A model generated the notes under the pieces. The model was not told the origin of the DNA and did no database searches. It worked only from the letters and a program-made list of their open reading frames with translations. A DNA stretch of 64,000 nt from the NCBI GenBank assembly GCA_964523885.1, contig CAZFYX010000038.1, positions 62,001-126,000 on the forward strand, read 5' to 3'. This stretch comes from SHXO01 sp964523885 (GTDB lineage: Bacteria; Pseudomonadota; Gammaproteobacteria; Burkholderiales; SHXO01). Numbering within the stretch: position 1 is the first letter of the stretch; every line of letters starts with the position of its first letter. The position numbers and the translations under genes are program-made. Below are positions 38,140-46,786 of the stretch, one piece after another.

Positions 38140-38168
38140 CCTTGCGACCCGTTCCGCGGGCCGCAAGG
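38140..38168 (-). terminator. hairpin after the porin gene
   Basis: CCTTGCG and CGCAAGG pair around a smaller CCC/GGG inner stem. It sits ten nt past the stop of the leftward porin gene and 42 nt before the next leftward gene. There is no U-run, so termination would be imperfect or factor-aided. Confidence 0.42.
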
Positions 38169-38177
38169 CGCCGAATG

Positions 38178-39581
38178 TCAAAACTTGAACTGCGTGGAGA
38201 ACTGCACGCGGGTGTCGTAGGCCGATTCGCCGTCGAGGTTCTCGCGCTTGCCGTAGAGCAGCTCCATGCCGGTCATGATGTTCTTCGCCGGATAGTAGAG
38301 CAGATTGGTCGAGCCGTACTGACCGGAGTGGAACGATGTCGCCGCCTGGCCGTCGGTGTTGTCCTGGAACTGTCCGCTCCAGCCGATCGCGCTGCTGAAG
38401 CGCTCGTTCCAGAAGTGGTCGTAGTAGACCAGCCAGCCCACCACGGGCACCGCCTCGGCCTTGCCCGCGGCGTTGGGCGCGATGTCCACGCAGCAGTCGT
38501 TGAAGTATCCGGCGATGCCCTTGCCGTAGGCGAGCTGGGCCATGATCCGGTCCTGCTGGCCGACCTTGTAGCTGCCGGTCAGGTTGAGGCCGTAGCCGGT
38601 GACGTAGCCCGAATCGTCGGTGGTGGGGAAGGACGGGTCCTGGTAGCCGAGGTAGCGGACGATCCCGGCGGCCTGCAGATGGCCCCATTCGGGCTCGTAG
38701 CGGTACTGGGCGGTGAAGTCGGGATACTTGTTGTGCGCCTGCCAGCCGTACGGCGTGCCGGCGTTGCCGCTGTCGATCGCCGCGCCCGGCGCCTCGAGCG
38801 CGATGGAGAACTTCCGCCCGTCGCCGTTGATCGGCGTGTAGCGCGCCTGGATGTTGCGGAAGAAGATCATCCCGCCCGGTCCCCAGTAGTCGATGGTGTT
38901 GGGAAACACGCTGCCATCCATGAACAGGCTGTCGGTCTGGCCGGCGAGGTAGGGGCCGATCTCGCCATAGGCCTGGCGCAGGCGGAACGTGGTCTGGCCC
39001 GCATCGGCGCCCACCCCGAAGAGGTCGAACTCGAAGCGCGTCTTGAGCTCGCCGGCCTCGGTCGGCAGGAAGCCCTTGAAGCCCAGGCGGGTCTGCCGGA
39101 CGCTGAACGTGGTCTGGCCGTAGTCTCCGCAACCGGGATCGGGATTGGGTCCCGTGCAGACCACCGGGATCTTGGATGGCCGCAGCGTGGCGCTCCAGTC
39201 CGGATCCATGCGCTTGAAGTCGTAGATGAAATCGGCCTGCGCGAAGCCGTAGATCTCGAGCCGCGCGCCGCTGGCATCGGCTACGCCCTTGGCGGGGACT
39301 TCATTGGGGGCAATCACCACCCCGCCCGCGGGGACGGCTGGCGGCGCGGCCTGCGTGCTGAGCGGTGCTGCCCCGGCAGCCGCCGCGGCCGGCGCTGCTG
39401 CTGCAGCCGCAGGCGCAGCCGCCGCAGGCGCTTGTCCCTCCAGCGCTTGCACGCGCTTCTCGAGCTGCTGGATGAGCTGCTTGGCCGAGTCGAGCTGGGC
39501 CTTGAGCTCGCTCAACTCGTCGGCCGCCGCGCCGCCGCTCCACGCCAGCGCAAGCGCGCCGACCAATGCCAGTTTCCTCAC
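38178..39581 (-). CDS. DcaP-like outer-membrane porin
   Basis: 467-residue porin. A signal peptide (start GTG at 39581 after AAGGAGG) precedes a short coiled coil (SELKAQLDSAKQLIQQLEKR, about 24-43), an Ala/Pro-rich linker (about 50-80) and a beta-barrel with terminal Phe (FSTQFKF). This layout matches the DcaP family, trimeric porins for dicarboxylates and related anions. It is the last gene of the aspT-aspD-asparaginase-glutaminase unit, 38 nt after the glutaminase gene, so it may be the entry pore for amides and acidic amino acids. Confidence 0.84.
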   Translation of the reverse strand: MRKLALVGALALAWSGGAAADELSELKAQLDSAKQLIQQLEKRVQALEGQAPAAAAPAAAAAAPAAAAAGAAPLSTQAAPPAVPAGGVVIAPNEVPAKGVADASGARLEIYGFAQADFIYDFKRMDPDWSATLRPSKIPVVCTGPNPDPGCGDYGQTTFSVRQTRLGFKGFLPTEAGELKTRFEFDLFGVGADAGQTTFRLRQAYGEIGPYLAGQTDSLFMDGSVFPNTIDYWGPGGMIFFRNIQARYTPINGDGRKFSIALEAPGAAIDSGNAGTPYGWQAHNKYPDFTAQYRYEPEWGHLQAAGIVRYLGYQDPSFPTTDDSGYVTGYGLNLTGSYKVGQQDRIMAQLAYGKGIAGYFNDCCVDIAPNAAGKAEAVPVVGWLVYYDHFWNERFSSAIGWSGQFQDNTDGQAATSFHSGQYGSTNLLYYPAKNIMTGMELLYGKRENLDGESAYDTRVQFSTQFKF

Positions 39582-39619
39582 GGATGCCTCCTTCTCGTGA
39601 CGCCGCCGGACCGCGCCGG

Positions 39620-40651
39620 TCAGCGGCCGCTGCCGAACAGGTTCACGCCCAGCTCGTCGGTGATGTACTCGATCGCCTTCATGGCGCGCACGCTGTTGCC
39701 CGCATCGTTGACCCGCGGCGAGAAGCCGACGATGGCCATCTTGCCGGGCACGACCGCGACGATGCCGCCGCCCACGCCGGTCTTGGCCGGCAGCCCGGCG
39801 GTATACGCCCAGGCACCGGACTCGTTGTAGAAGCCCGCCATCATCATCACGGCCAGCACCTTCGGCACGTAACGGGTGTCGAGCACGCGGACCCCCGTGA
39901 CCGGGTTGACGCCATTGTTGGCCAGCGTGGCGCCCATCACGGCGAGCTGCTTGGCCGTCACGCCGATCGAGCACTGCCGCGTGTACACGTCCACGGCCTC
40001 CATCGGCTCGGAGTACATGCGGTCGCTGGCGGCGAGGATGTAGGCGTGGGCGCGGTTGCGCTGGTTGGTGGCCGCCTCGGACTTGTAGACATCCTCGATG
40101 ACCTTCAGATCCGCCGCCGCGAGCTTCTCGTAGAAGTGGATGATGGTGTCGAAGCGCTCCTGTGCGCTGGCGGCCTTGACCAGGCTGACCGAGGCGATGG
40201 CACCGGAGTTCACCAGCGGATTCACCGAGACCTGCGGAATGATCTGGGTGGCGAGGATGGAGTTGAACTTGAGCCCGGTGGGCTCGACCCCGATCTTGTC
40301 GTGGATGACCTGCGCAGTGCCGTGCTGCTGCATCACCAGTGCGGCAGTGAACGGCTTGGACACCGACTGGATGCTGAAGGCGTAGTCGACGTCGCCGGCG
40401 GTGTAGACATCGCCGCGTGCGGTGACGATCGCCACGCCGAACAGCTCCGAGGGCACCTTGGCCAGCTCGGGGATGTAGTCGGCGTTGGCGCCGTCCTTGA
40501 TGTCCTTGAACTTCGCGTGGGCTTCCTGCACCACGCGCGTGAGCACCTGCGCGCTGGGAATGACCTGAGCGCCCGCCCAACCCGGGACGATGACGAGGAC
40601 GGCGACCAGCACCAGCCGCCAGCGGGTGAAGCTCCAGAGGTTGCGTTGCAT
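39620..40651 (-). CDS. glsA: secreted glutaminase (GlsA type)
   Basis: 343-residue serine-dependent glutaminase hydrolysing Gln to Glu and ammonia. Catalytic SxxK is visible as S96-V-S-K99 in FSIQSVSKPF, with NSGAIAS and VGGGIVAVVPGKMAI later. An N-terminal hydrophobic segment (about 12-28, ending WAGAQ) looks like a signal peptide, while most GlsA enzymes are cytoplasmic. That predicts periplasmic action. Starts 58 nt after the asparaginase stop. Confidence 0.9.
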   Translation of the reverse strand: MQRNLWSFTRWRLVLVAVLVIVPGWAGAQVIPSAQVLTRVVQEAHAKFKDIKDGANADYIPELAKVPSELFGVAIVTARGDVYTAGDVDYAFSIQSVSKPFTAALVMQQHGTAQVIHDKIGVEPTGLKFNSILATQIIPQVSVNPLVNSGAIASVSLVKAASAQERFDTIIHFYEKLAAADLKVIEDVYKSEAATNQRNRAHAYILAASDRMYSEPMEAVDVYTRQCSIGVTAKQLAVMGATLANNGVNPVTGVRVLDTRYVPKVLAVMMMAGFYNESGAWAYTAGLPAKTGVGGGIVAVVPGKMAIVGFSPRVNDAGNSVRAMKAIEYITDELGVNLFGSGR

Positions 40652-40709
40652 GTTGTTCTCCTGGTTCAGGGGGTGATTGTTGTGCCGGAGCTGCGCCCGC
40701 GGCGGCCGA

Positions 40710-41765
40710 TCAATACTGGTAGAAGAGCTCCTGCAGCTTCCTGGCATCCCCGGTCTGCGTCAACCCGAGCATCAGCAGCACCCTGGCCTTCTGGGGGTTG
40801 AGCTCCATGGAGGCGATGCTGCCCATCTCGTCGTCGTTGAGCTCGACGTTGCGGTCGGTGATCCCGCTGCCGGTGCGCGAGGAGCGCACCACTGCCACCC
40901 CTTTCCTGATGGCGTCCTGCAGGCCCGCGACCATCGCCTCGGTGGCGTTGCCGTCGCCGACCCCGGCCAGCACGATGCCCTTGCAGCCCGACGCCACGCA
41001 CTGGTCGACGAACTCGCGGCCGACGTTGGCATAGGCATAGAAGATCTCGACGCGCGGCAGCTCGCTCACGCCGTCGACGGACAGCACGCTGGTGCTCGTG
41101 TGCTTCGTCGCGAGGGCGTCGTACCAGTACACGCGGCCGGCGTTGGTCATCCCGGCCTTGCCGCGGTTGGGCGACTTGAACGTGTCGAGCTGCGTGGTGT
41201 TGGTCTTGGTGGCCTCGCGCGCGTAGTGGATCTCGTCGTTGATCACCAGCAGCACGCCGCGGCCCTTCGCCTTCGGATCCACCGCTGCCGCCACCGCGTT
41301 GTAGAGGTTCGCGGGACCGTCCGCGCCGGTCGCCGTCGCCGGGCGCATCGACCCCACCATCACCACCGGCTTGCTGCTGTGCGTCACCAGGCTGAGGAAG
41401 TAGCCGGTCTCCTCCATCGTGTCGGTGCCGTGCGTGATCACGACCGCAGTGACGTCCGGTTGTGCCAGGACCTCGTTCAGCCGCTTGGCCAGCTTGAGCC
41501 AGACGGCGTTGGTCATGTCCTGGCTGCCGATGTTGACGACCTGCTCCCCGCTCATGTCGGCCAGCTCGGAGAGCTTGGGCACCGCCTTGATCAGATCCTC
41601 GACCTTGAAGCTGCCCGACTTGTAGCCGGCGTCCTGGCCTTCGGCCTGGGCGCCGGCGATCGTGCCGCCGGTGGCCAGCACGACCACCTTGGGCTTGGCC
41701 GCGAGCGCCGGGCCTGCCAGCAGCACGCACAGCAGGGCGATGATGCACGACTTCGTTGTTTTCAT
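40710..41765 (-). CDS. ansB: periplasmic type II L-asparaginase
   Basis: 351-residue asparaginase with signal peptide (MKTTKSCIIALLCVLLAGPALA). Catalytic features: first Thr motif ATGGTIAG (31-38), second THGTDTMEET (111-120), the lysine in VMVGSMRP-downstream block and conserved GSMRPATATGADGP. Converts Asn to Asp plus ammonia outside the cytoplasm, and may also act on Gln. Lies 11 nt after aspD, so it is tightly coupled to the decarboxylation genes. Confidence 0.94.
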   Translation of the reverse strand: MKTTKSCIIALLCVLLAGPALAAKPKVVVLATGGTIAGAQAEGQDAGYKSGSFKVEDLIKAVPKLSELADMSGEQVVNIGSQDMTNAVWLKLAKRLNEVLAQPDVTAVVITHGTDTMEETGYFLSLVTHSSKPVVMVGSMRPATATGADGPANLYNAVAAAVDPKAKGRGVLLVINDEIHYAREATKTNTTQLDTFKSPNRGKAGMTNAGRVYWYDALATKHTSTSVLSVDGVSELPRVEIFYAYANVGREFVDQCVASGCKGIVLAGVGDGNATEAMVAGLQDAIRKGVAVVRSSRTGSGITDRNVELNDDEMGSIASMELNPQKARVLLMLGLTQTGDARKLQELFYQY

Positions 41766-41776
41766 GACAGTTCCCC

Positions 41777-43456
41777 TCAGGCGGTGACGGGTTTGCGCTG
41801 CGACCTGGCAGGCTTCGGCGTCGCCTGTGACTTCTTCCACAGCTCGACCGCGCCATCCAGCAGCGAGCGCAGCTGGTCGCCGATCTTCTCGTAGGCGTCC
41901 TCGTCCAGGTTGGCGAGCGACACGCGCACCGACCAGTCCGGTCCGGCGAAGCCGCTGCCGTTGAGCAGCACCGTGCTGTAGCGCTCGGCGAGCGCGAACA
42001 GCACGTCGAACGGATGGTAGTTGCGCGCGAACTTGATGAACTCCTCGCCGTACTCGTGGCGCGCCCAGTTGAGCAGATCGATGGTGGCGTAGTACTCCGC
42101 GCGCATCGGGTCGTCGAACCAGTCGATGTCCAGGCCCTGCGCCAGCTTGCGCAGGCGGCGGTGCACGATGGACTGGGTGAGCTTCTTGTAGCGGCTCTCC
42201 GTGTCCAGCAGCGCGAACAGCGAGAACAGCGCCATCTGCACCTGCTGCGGCAGCGACAGCCCGGCGGTGTGGTTCAGCGCCACCTGGCGGCTGTCCGCGA
42301 CCATGCGGTCGATGAACTTGAGCTTCTCCGGCTGCAGGGTGATGCTTCCATAACGGTGGTTGAGCACCCGGCGCGTGGTCTGCGGCAGCTTCGCGAGCAT
42401 GTCGTCGTAGACGTTGTTCTGGTGAATGGCGACCACGCCCAGCCGCCAGCCGGTGCAGCCGAAGTACTTGGAATACGAGTAGACGCCGATGGTGTTGTAC
42501 GGCAGCTCGGCCATGAGCGAGCGGAAGCCGTCGACGAACGTGCCGTACACGTCATCGGTGAGCACCATCAGGTCGGGGCGCCTGGTCTTCACCAGCCGGA
42601 CGATGCGTCGCATGGTCTCGGGGCGGATGGCGACCGAGGGCGGATTGCTCGGGTTGACCACGAAGAACGCCTTGACCTTCGGGTTCGCCAGCTTGTCGAT
42701 CTCGCTGTCCGGGTACTGCCAGGAGTGGTGGCCGCGCGCGGCGAACTCGGAGGCCTCGATGCGGACCACCTTGAACCGGTAGCGGTCGAGGTGCGGGATC
42801 TCGAGGTAGGGCGTGAAGACCGGCGTGGCCAGCGCGATGGTGTCGCCTTTCCTCAGCAGGCCGTTCTGCACCAGGGAGTCGAAGATGTAGCACATGGCCG
42901 CCGTGCCTCCTTCGACGGCGAAGATGTCGTAGCGCCCGCGCGGCGGCTTGCGATCGCACATCTCCTGCACCAGGTACTCGTGCACGATGCGCTCGCAATG
43001 CACCAGCATGCGGTCGGGCACCGGGTAGTTGTCGCCGATGATGCTGTCGGTGAGCTCGTGCACGAACGCGTCTGCATCGAATCCCAGCCGCTGCGTGCCG
43101 TGTGCGAAGCTGGCCTGGAGCAGCGCGACGCCGGGTTTGCCCGCGTTGCGCTCCAGGAAGGCGGCAAAGCGCTTGGCGATGTCCTGCTTGCGCGGCATTC
43201 CGCCCAGGTCCGGCTCTTCCCAGGCCCGCCTGGACTCTTCGATGCCGAACTGTCCCAGGGTGAAGAAGGCTTCGCGCGGCGTGGTGGCGATCCAGTTCGG
43301 ATTTCCCCGGCCGGCGTTGAGCATGGCGCGCGCGCCGGCACGCGCCTGGTCGCTGGCCAGCGTGATGAGCTTGTCCTTCAGCTCGAAGGGACTGAGCTTC
43401 TCCAGCTCGCGCATCTTGGACAGGCGTTGCTTTCGCTTGCTGGTGATCTGCGCCAT
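41777..43456 (-). CDS. aspD: aspartate 4-decarboxylase (bifunctional aminotransferase)
   Basis: 559-residue PLP enzyme of the L-aspartate beta-decarboxylase family. It converts aspartate to alanine and CO2 and also has aminotransferase activity. Key parts: N-terminal GRGNPNWIATTPREAFFTLG (49-68), NPSNPP (268-273) and the PLP-lysine motif YSYSKYFGCTGWR (Lys330). Length fits the family (about 530-560). Start 43456 follows GGGGAGAGC. The reaction consumes a proton; with AspT it yields proton-motive force. Confidence 0.95.
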   Translation of the reverse strand: MAQITSKRKQRLSKMRELEKLSPFELKDKLITLASDQARAGARAMLNAGRGNPNWIATTPREAFFTLGQFGIEESRRAWEEPDLGGMPRKQDIAKRFAAFLERNAGKPGVALLQASFAHGTQRLGFDADAFVHELTDSIIGDNYPVPDRMLVHCERIVHEYLVQEMCDRKPPRGRYDIFAVEGGTAAMCYIFDSLVQNGLLRKGDTIALATPVFTPYLEIPHLDRYRFKVVRIEASEFAARGHHSWQYPDSEIDKLANPKVKAFFVVNPSNPPSVAIRPETMRRIVRLVKTRRPDLMVLTDDVYGTFVDGFRSLMAELPYNTIGVYSYSKYFGCTGWRLGVVAIHQNNVYDDMLAKLPQTTRRVLNHRYGSITLQPEKLKFIDRMVADSRQVALNHTAGLSLPQQVQMALFSLFALLDTESRYKKLTQSIVHRRLRKLAQGLDIDWFDDPMRAEYYATIDLLNWARHEYGEEFIKFARNYHPFDVLFALAERYSTVLLNGSGFAGPDWSVRVSLANLDEDAYEKIGDQLRSLLDGAVELWKKSQATPKPARSQRKPVTA

Positions 43457-43493
43457 GGTGCTCTCCCCGGTCTGCGCGTTCGTTCGTCGCCAC

Positions 43494-45185
43494 TCAGCTC
43501 ATCATGAGCACGATCACCACGCCCCAGATGATCAGCAGCGTGTTGCCTACGGCGTAGGTCACCGTGTAACCGAGCGCGGGAACCTTGCTCTTCGCCGCCT
43601 CTTCGATCGCGCCCAGCGCGGCGGTCGTCGTGCGCGCGCCTGCGCAGGCGCCGAGCAGGATGCCCGGATGCATCTTGAACAGGTACTTCCCGACATAGAG
43701 CATGACCACGAACGGAACGGTGGTCACGATGATCCCGGAGACGAACAGGCCCAGCCCGTTCTCCTGCAGCCCGGCCACGAAACCGGGTCCCGCGGTGATG
43801 CCGACCACCGCGATGAAGGTGTTCAGGCCGACGTTGTTGAACACCCACAGCGCCGGTCCCGGGATGCGCCCGAAGGTCGCGTTGACAGATCGCAGCCACC
43901 CGCACACCAGTCCGGCGATTAGAGCGCCCCCGCTGGTGCTCAGGCTGAGCGGCACGCCGCCGATGCGGATGGTGATGGCGCCGACCAGCGCGCCGGCCAC
44001 GATGCCCAGACCCATGAACAGCATGTCGGTCTTCTCGGTGATGCGGTCGGCGTAGCCGATCACCTTGGCCGCCCGCTCGATGGCCGCCTTCGGCCCCGCC
44101 AGCTGCAGGACGTCGCCGCGGTCGACCCGCGTGCCGGGCGTGAACGGCATCTCGCGGCCGGCGCGCACCAGCTTGCGAAGGTAGACGGCGCGGAACTCGC
44201 GCTGCCCCTGCGCGGATTCCGCCAGCTCGCGCAGGGTCTTGCCGGCCAGCGCCTTGTTGGTGACCACCACGTCGAGGATCTGGGCGGTCATGTCGAGCAG
44301 GGCCGGTTCGTCCACTTCGCTGCCCAGCCGGGCAGCGGCTTCGAGCACGTACTCGCGGCGACCGCATAGCACCACGATCAGGCCGTTCCTCAGCACGGTG
44401 TCCGGCTGCGCGTCGAAGGCCTCGCCATCGCGCAGCACGCGCAGGATGTACAGGCGCTGCTCCGCAAACTGGCGCTCGAACTGCTCCACGGTCTTGCCGG
44501 CGAACGGGCTTTCGGTCACACGATAGGCCCGCACGACGAAGCGCTGGTAGGTCGAGACCACGCCGGGCTCGGCTTCGCTCGCGCCCATGCTGGCCTCGAG
44601 CTTCCTGCACTCCGCCGGCAGGTCCACGCGGAGCAGCTTGGGTCCCAGCGTACCCAGGATCCAGGCCGAGCCCGCGGTGCCGAACAGGTAGCTCACCGCG
44701 TACGCGACCGGCATCGCGTCCAGCCACAGCTTCTTCTGCTCCGCGGACACGCCGAGCTGATTGATGGTGTCGGTCGCCACGCCGAGCACCGCTGATATCG
44801 TGCAGGCGCCGGACAGCAGGCCGGCCGCGAAGCCGGCGTGGTAGCCCATGCCCTTGGCCACGAAGAATGCGCTCAGCAGGCACAGCACGCACAGCATGGT
44901 CGCGAACACCACCTGCTGCAGGCCGTCGCTCTTGAGTCCGCGGAAGAACTGCGGTCCGACACCGTAGCCCACGGCAAACAGGAACATCAGGAAGAACACC
45001 GACTTCACGTGCGGCGAGATGGTGATGCCGATCTGCCCGATCAGCACGCCGGCGAGCAGGGTGCTGGTGACCACGCCCAGGCTGAACTTGCCGAAGCGCA
45101 TCTGCCCGACCCAGAAACCCAGAGCGAGCGCAAGGAAGATCGCGATCTCGGGATACTGACGCAGCGTGTCGATCAACCATGCCAT
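43494..45185 (-). CDS. aspT: aspartate:alanine antiporter AspT
   Basis: 563-residue AAE-family exchanger (AspT of Tetragenococcus is 543). Hydrophobic halves flank a central soluble region with two TrkA-C-like domains (about 200-370). The conserved FLMFLFAVGYGVGPQFFRGL block (first half) and LGACAGARTTTAALGAIEE (second half) are present. It exchanges external aspartate for internal alanine; electrogenic exchange plus decarboxylation builds a proton gradient. First gene of the five-gene leftward unit, 37 nt before aspD; start follows AGGAAAG. Confidence 0.94.
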   Translation of the reverse strand: MAWLIDTLRQYPEIAIFLALALGFWVGQMRFGKFSLGVVTSTLLAGVLIGQIGITISPHVKSVFFLMFLFAVGYGVGPQFFRGLKSDGLQQVVFATMLCVLCLLSAFFVAKGMGYHAGFAAGLLSGACTISAVLGVATDTINQLGVSAEQKKLWLDAMPVAYAVSYLFGTAGSAWILGTLGPKLLRVDLPAECRKLEASMGASEAEPGVVSTYQRFVVRAYRVTESPFAGKTVEQFERQFAEQRLYILRVLRDGEAFDAQPDTVLRNGLIVVLCGRREYVLEAAARLGSEVDEPALLDMTAQILDVVVTNKALAGKTLRELAESAQGQREFRAVYLRKLVRAGREMPFTPGTRVDRGDVLQLAGPKAAIERAAKVIGYADRITEKTDMLFMGLGIVAGALVGAITIRIGGVPLSLSTSGGALIAGLVCGWLRSVNATFGRIPGPALWVFNNVGLNTFIAVVGITAGPGFVAGLQENGLGLFVSGIIVTTVPFVVMLYVGKYLFKMHPGILLGACAGARTTTAALGAIEEAAKSKVPALGYTVTYAVGNTLLIIWGVVIVLMMS

Positions 45186-45283
45186 GAGCTTTCCTGCCGG
45201 GCGGTCCGAAGAGAATTATGGCCAGCCGCTCCATGCGCTCCATTGCTAATTCTCGACATTCCCATGGTGTGCATCCAGCGCGC

Positions 45284-45297
45284 TTGACCCAGATCAA
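45284..45297. promoter_or_regulatory. FNR/ANR-like site upstream of aspT
   Basis: TTGAC-CCAG-ATCAA matches the FNR/ANR consensus TTGAT-N4-ATCAA at nine of ten defined bases. It is centred about 105 nt before the aspT start. A weak -10 (GAGAAT, 45249-45254) lies about 48 nt from the box centre, so the promoter geometry is not ideal. Confidence 0.5.
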
Positions 45298-45402
45298 CCG
45301 CAGGCCGCTTGCCATCGACGCGAACCGCATGCATCCTGCGTGCAGTCGCGCAGCCCTCTCATTGGGAACAGTCGTCGTGGTCAACAGAAGGCCGTCCTCC
45401 TC

Positions 45403-46320
45403 ATGCTGAGCAGCGTCCGGGCAGTGCACGACGCGTGCTCGGTCCTCGTGCTGCTCGCTGCCGCACTGCTCGCATGCATTCTGCCGTCGCCAGCGCCTGC
45501 GGCTGACCTCGGTCCCGCCGGCGCTCCCGGCGTGGCCCTGCCCGGGAAGTTCGTCTGGTTCGAGCTCGTCACCGACGACATGCCGACCGCACAAGGCTTC
45601 TATCGAGCGGTGTTCGGATGGACGTTCAGCGCGGTACCCGGCGCACCGGACGCCTACACCCTGGCCGAGAACGCAGGCGAGAAGGTGGCCGGGCTGTTCC
45701 GGCATGCGCCGCCGCCAGGCGTCGCCCGGAGCGCGCGCTGGCTCACCCTTATCTCGGTGCCGGATGTCGCGGCCGCGGCGCGGTATGCGACGGCGCACGG
45801 CGGTGCCGTGGTCTCGCCGCCGGCCACCGTGGCGGGCAGCGGCACCCGTGCGCTATTGCGCGATCCCGGAGGCGCCGTGTTCGGCGTCCTGCGCGCGCCG
45901 CAGGGGGACCCGCCCGACACGCCAGTCCCTGATGGCGACTTCTTCTGGGTCGATCTGCTCACGCGCGATCCCCCCGCCGCGGCTCAGTTCTATCAGGGGC
46001 TGGCCGGCTACGAGGTCAGTCAGCGCGAAAGCGACCTCGGTTTCACGCGCCTGGTGCTGCAATCGCAGGGGTACGCCCGCGCCGGCATCGTGCCGCTGCC
46101 GCAGCCCGTGAAGCAGGGGGGCTGGCTGCCCTATGTCCTGGTGAGCGACGTGCCGGGAACGCTGGCAAGGGTGAAAGCCGCCGGCGGCAAGGTGCTGGTC
46201 GAGCCGGAGGCGAGACTGCTGGATGGAAATGTGGCGGTCCTCGCCGATCCGCTGGGGGGTGTGCTGGGCATCGTGAACTGGGACGCGGCACCGCGGGACG
46301 ACGTGGAGCGCGCCCGTTGA
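45403..46320 (+). CDS. exported two-domain VOC (glyoxalase-like) protein
   Basis: 305 residues: a signal peptide (about 1-34, ending PAPAAD), then two vicinal-oxygen-chelate domains (about 45-155 and 170-300), each with the betaalphabetabetabeta fold pattern. First domain opens KFVWFELVTDDMPTAQGFYR and second FFWVDLLTRDPPAAAQFYQG. Metal-ligand residues typical of glyoxalase are not clear in either. VOC proteins are usually cytoplasmic, so export is unusual. Enzymatic role unknown. Overlaps the next small lipoprotein start by one nt. Confidence 0.82.
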   Translation: MLSSVRAVHDACSVLVLLAAALLACILPSPAPAADLGPAGAPGVALPGKFVWFELVTDDMPTAQGFYRAVFGWTFSAVPGAPDAYTLAENAGEKVAGLFRHAPPPGVARSARWLTLISVPDVAAAARYATAHGGAVVSPPATVAGSGTRALLRDPGGAVFGVLRAPQGDPPDTPVPDGDFFWVDLLTRDPPAAAQFYQGLAGYEVSQRESDLGFTRLVLQSQGYARAGIVPLPQPVKQGGWLPYVLVSDVPGTLARVKAAGGKVLVEPEARLLDGNVAVLADPLGGVLGIVNWDAAPRDDVERAR

Positions 46321-46664
46321 TGGCCATGCATCGCGCGCTGCATCGGGCAAAGCTGACCGCCGTCCTCGGAATCGCCGGCCTCCTGGCGGGCTGCGCCAAT
46401 GGCGGCTCCACTCAGATCCATGGCTCGGTGTATGCGGGCGTGGGCTACTATGACCCTTGGTATTGGGGGCCGTGCTGCAGTGACACCGTGATCGTGGGCC
46501 CCCCGCCACCGGCCGGTGAGCGCCCCGGTGGTCCGGTGGGTGCGCACCCCGAACAGCCCATCGCCAAACCGCCGCCCTCGGCACCGGTCGCGCGGCCTTC
46601 GCCCGCACCCGCTGCGCCGCGCCCCGTGGCGGCGCCGCGCGGAGGCGGCGGGCACCGGCGCTGA
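46320..46664 (+). CDS. small proline-rich lipoprotein
   Basis: 114-residue predicted lipoprotein with lipobox GLLAGC (Cys25), then a Tyr/Trp-rich segment (YAGVGYYDPWYWGPCC) and a Pro/Ala-rich C-terminal half. The first ATG overlaps the stop of the VOC gene; an ATG six nt further is an alternative. The two adjacent Cys after the Trp run could form a disulfide or bind metal. No family recognised. Probably an envelope tether. Confidence 0.68.
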   Translation: MAMHRALHRAKLTAVLGIAGLLAGCANGGSTQIHGSVYAGVGYYDPWYWGPCCSDTVIVGPPPPAGERPGGPVGAHPEQPIAKPPPSAPVARPSPAPAAPRPVAAPRGGGGHRR

Positions 46665-46786
46665 CCTCTTGCGAAGCAGCCGCGGCCGTTGCCGCCGCGG
46701 ATCTTGCTCGCAGCATCCATGCTCCGGCCTGCGCCCAGCAACCGGAGCACGCGATCAACGAACCTCAACGGAAGGAAGGTACGACC

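Noticed and set aside
39340..39440. GC-rich repeated codons in the porin gene as a mobile or regulatory repeat.
   Set aside because: It is an Ala/Pro-rich linker in frame between the coiled coil and barrel of the porin.
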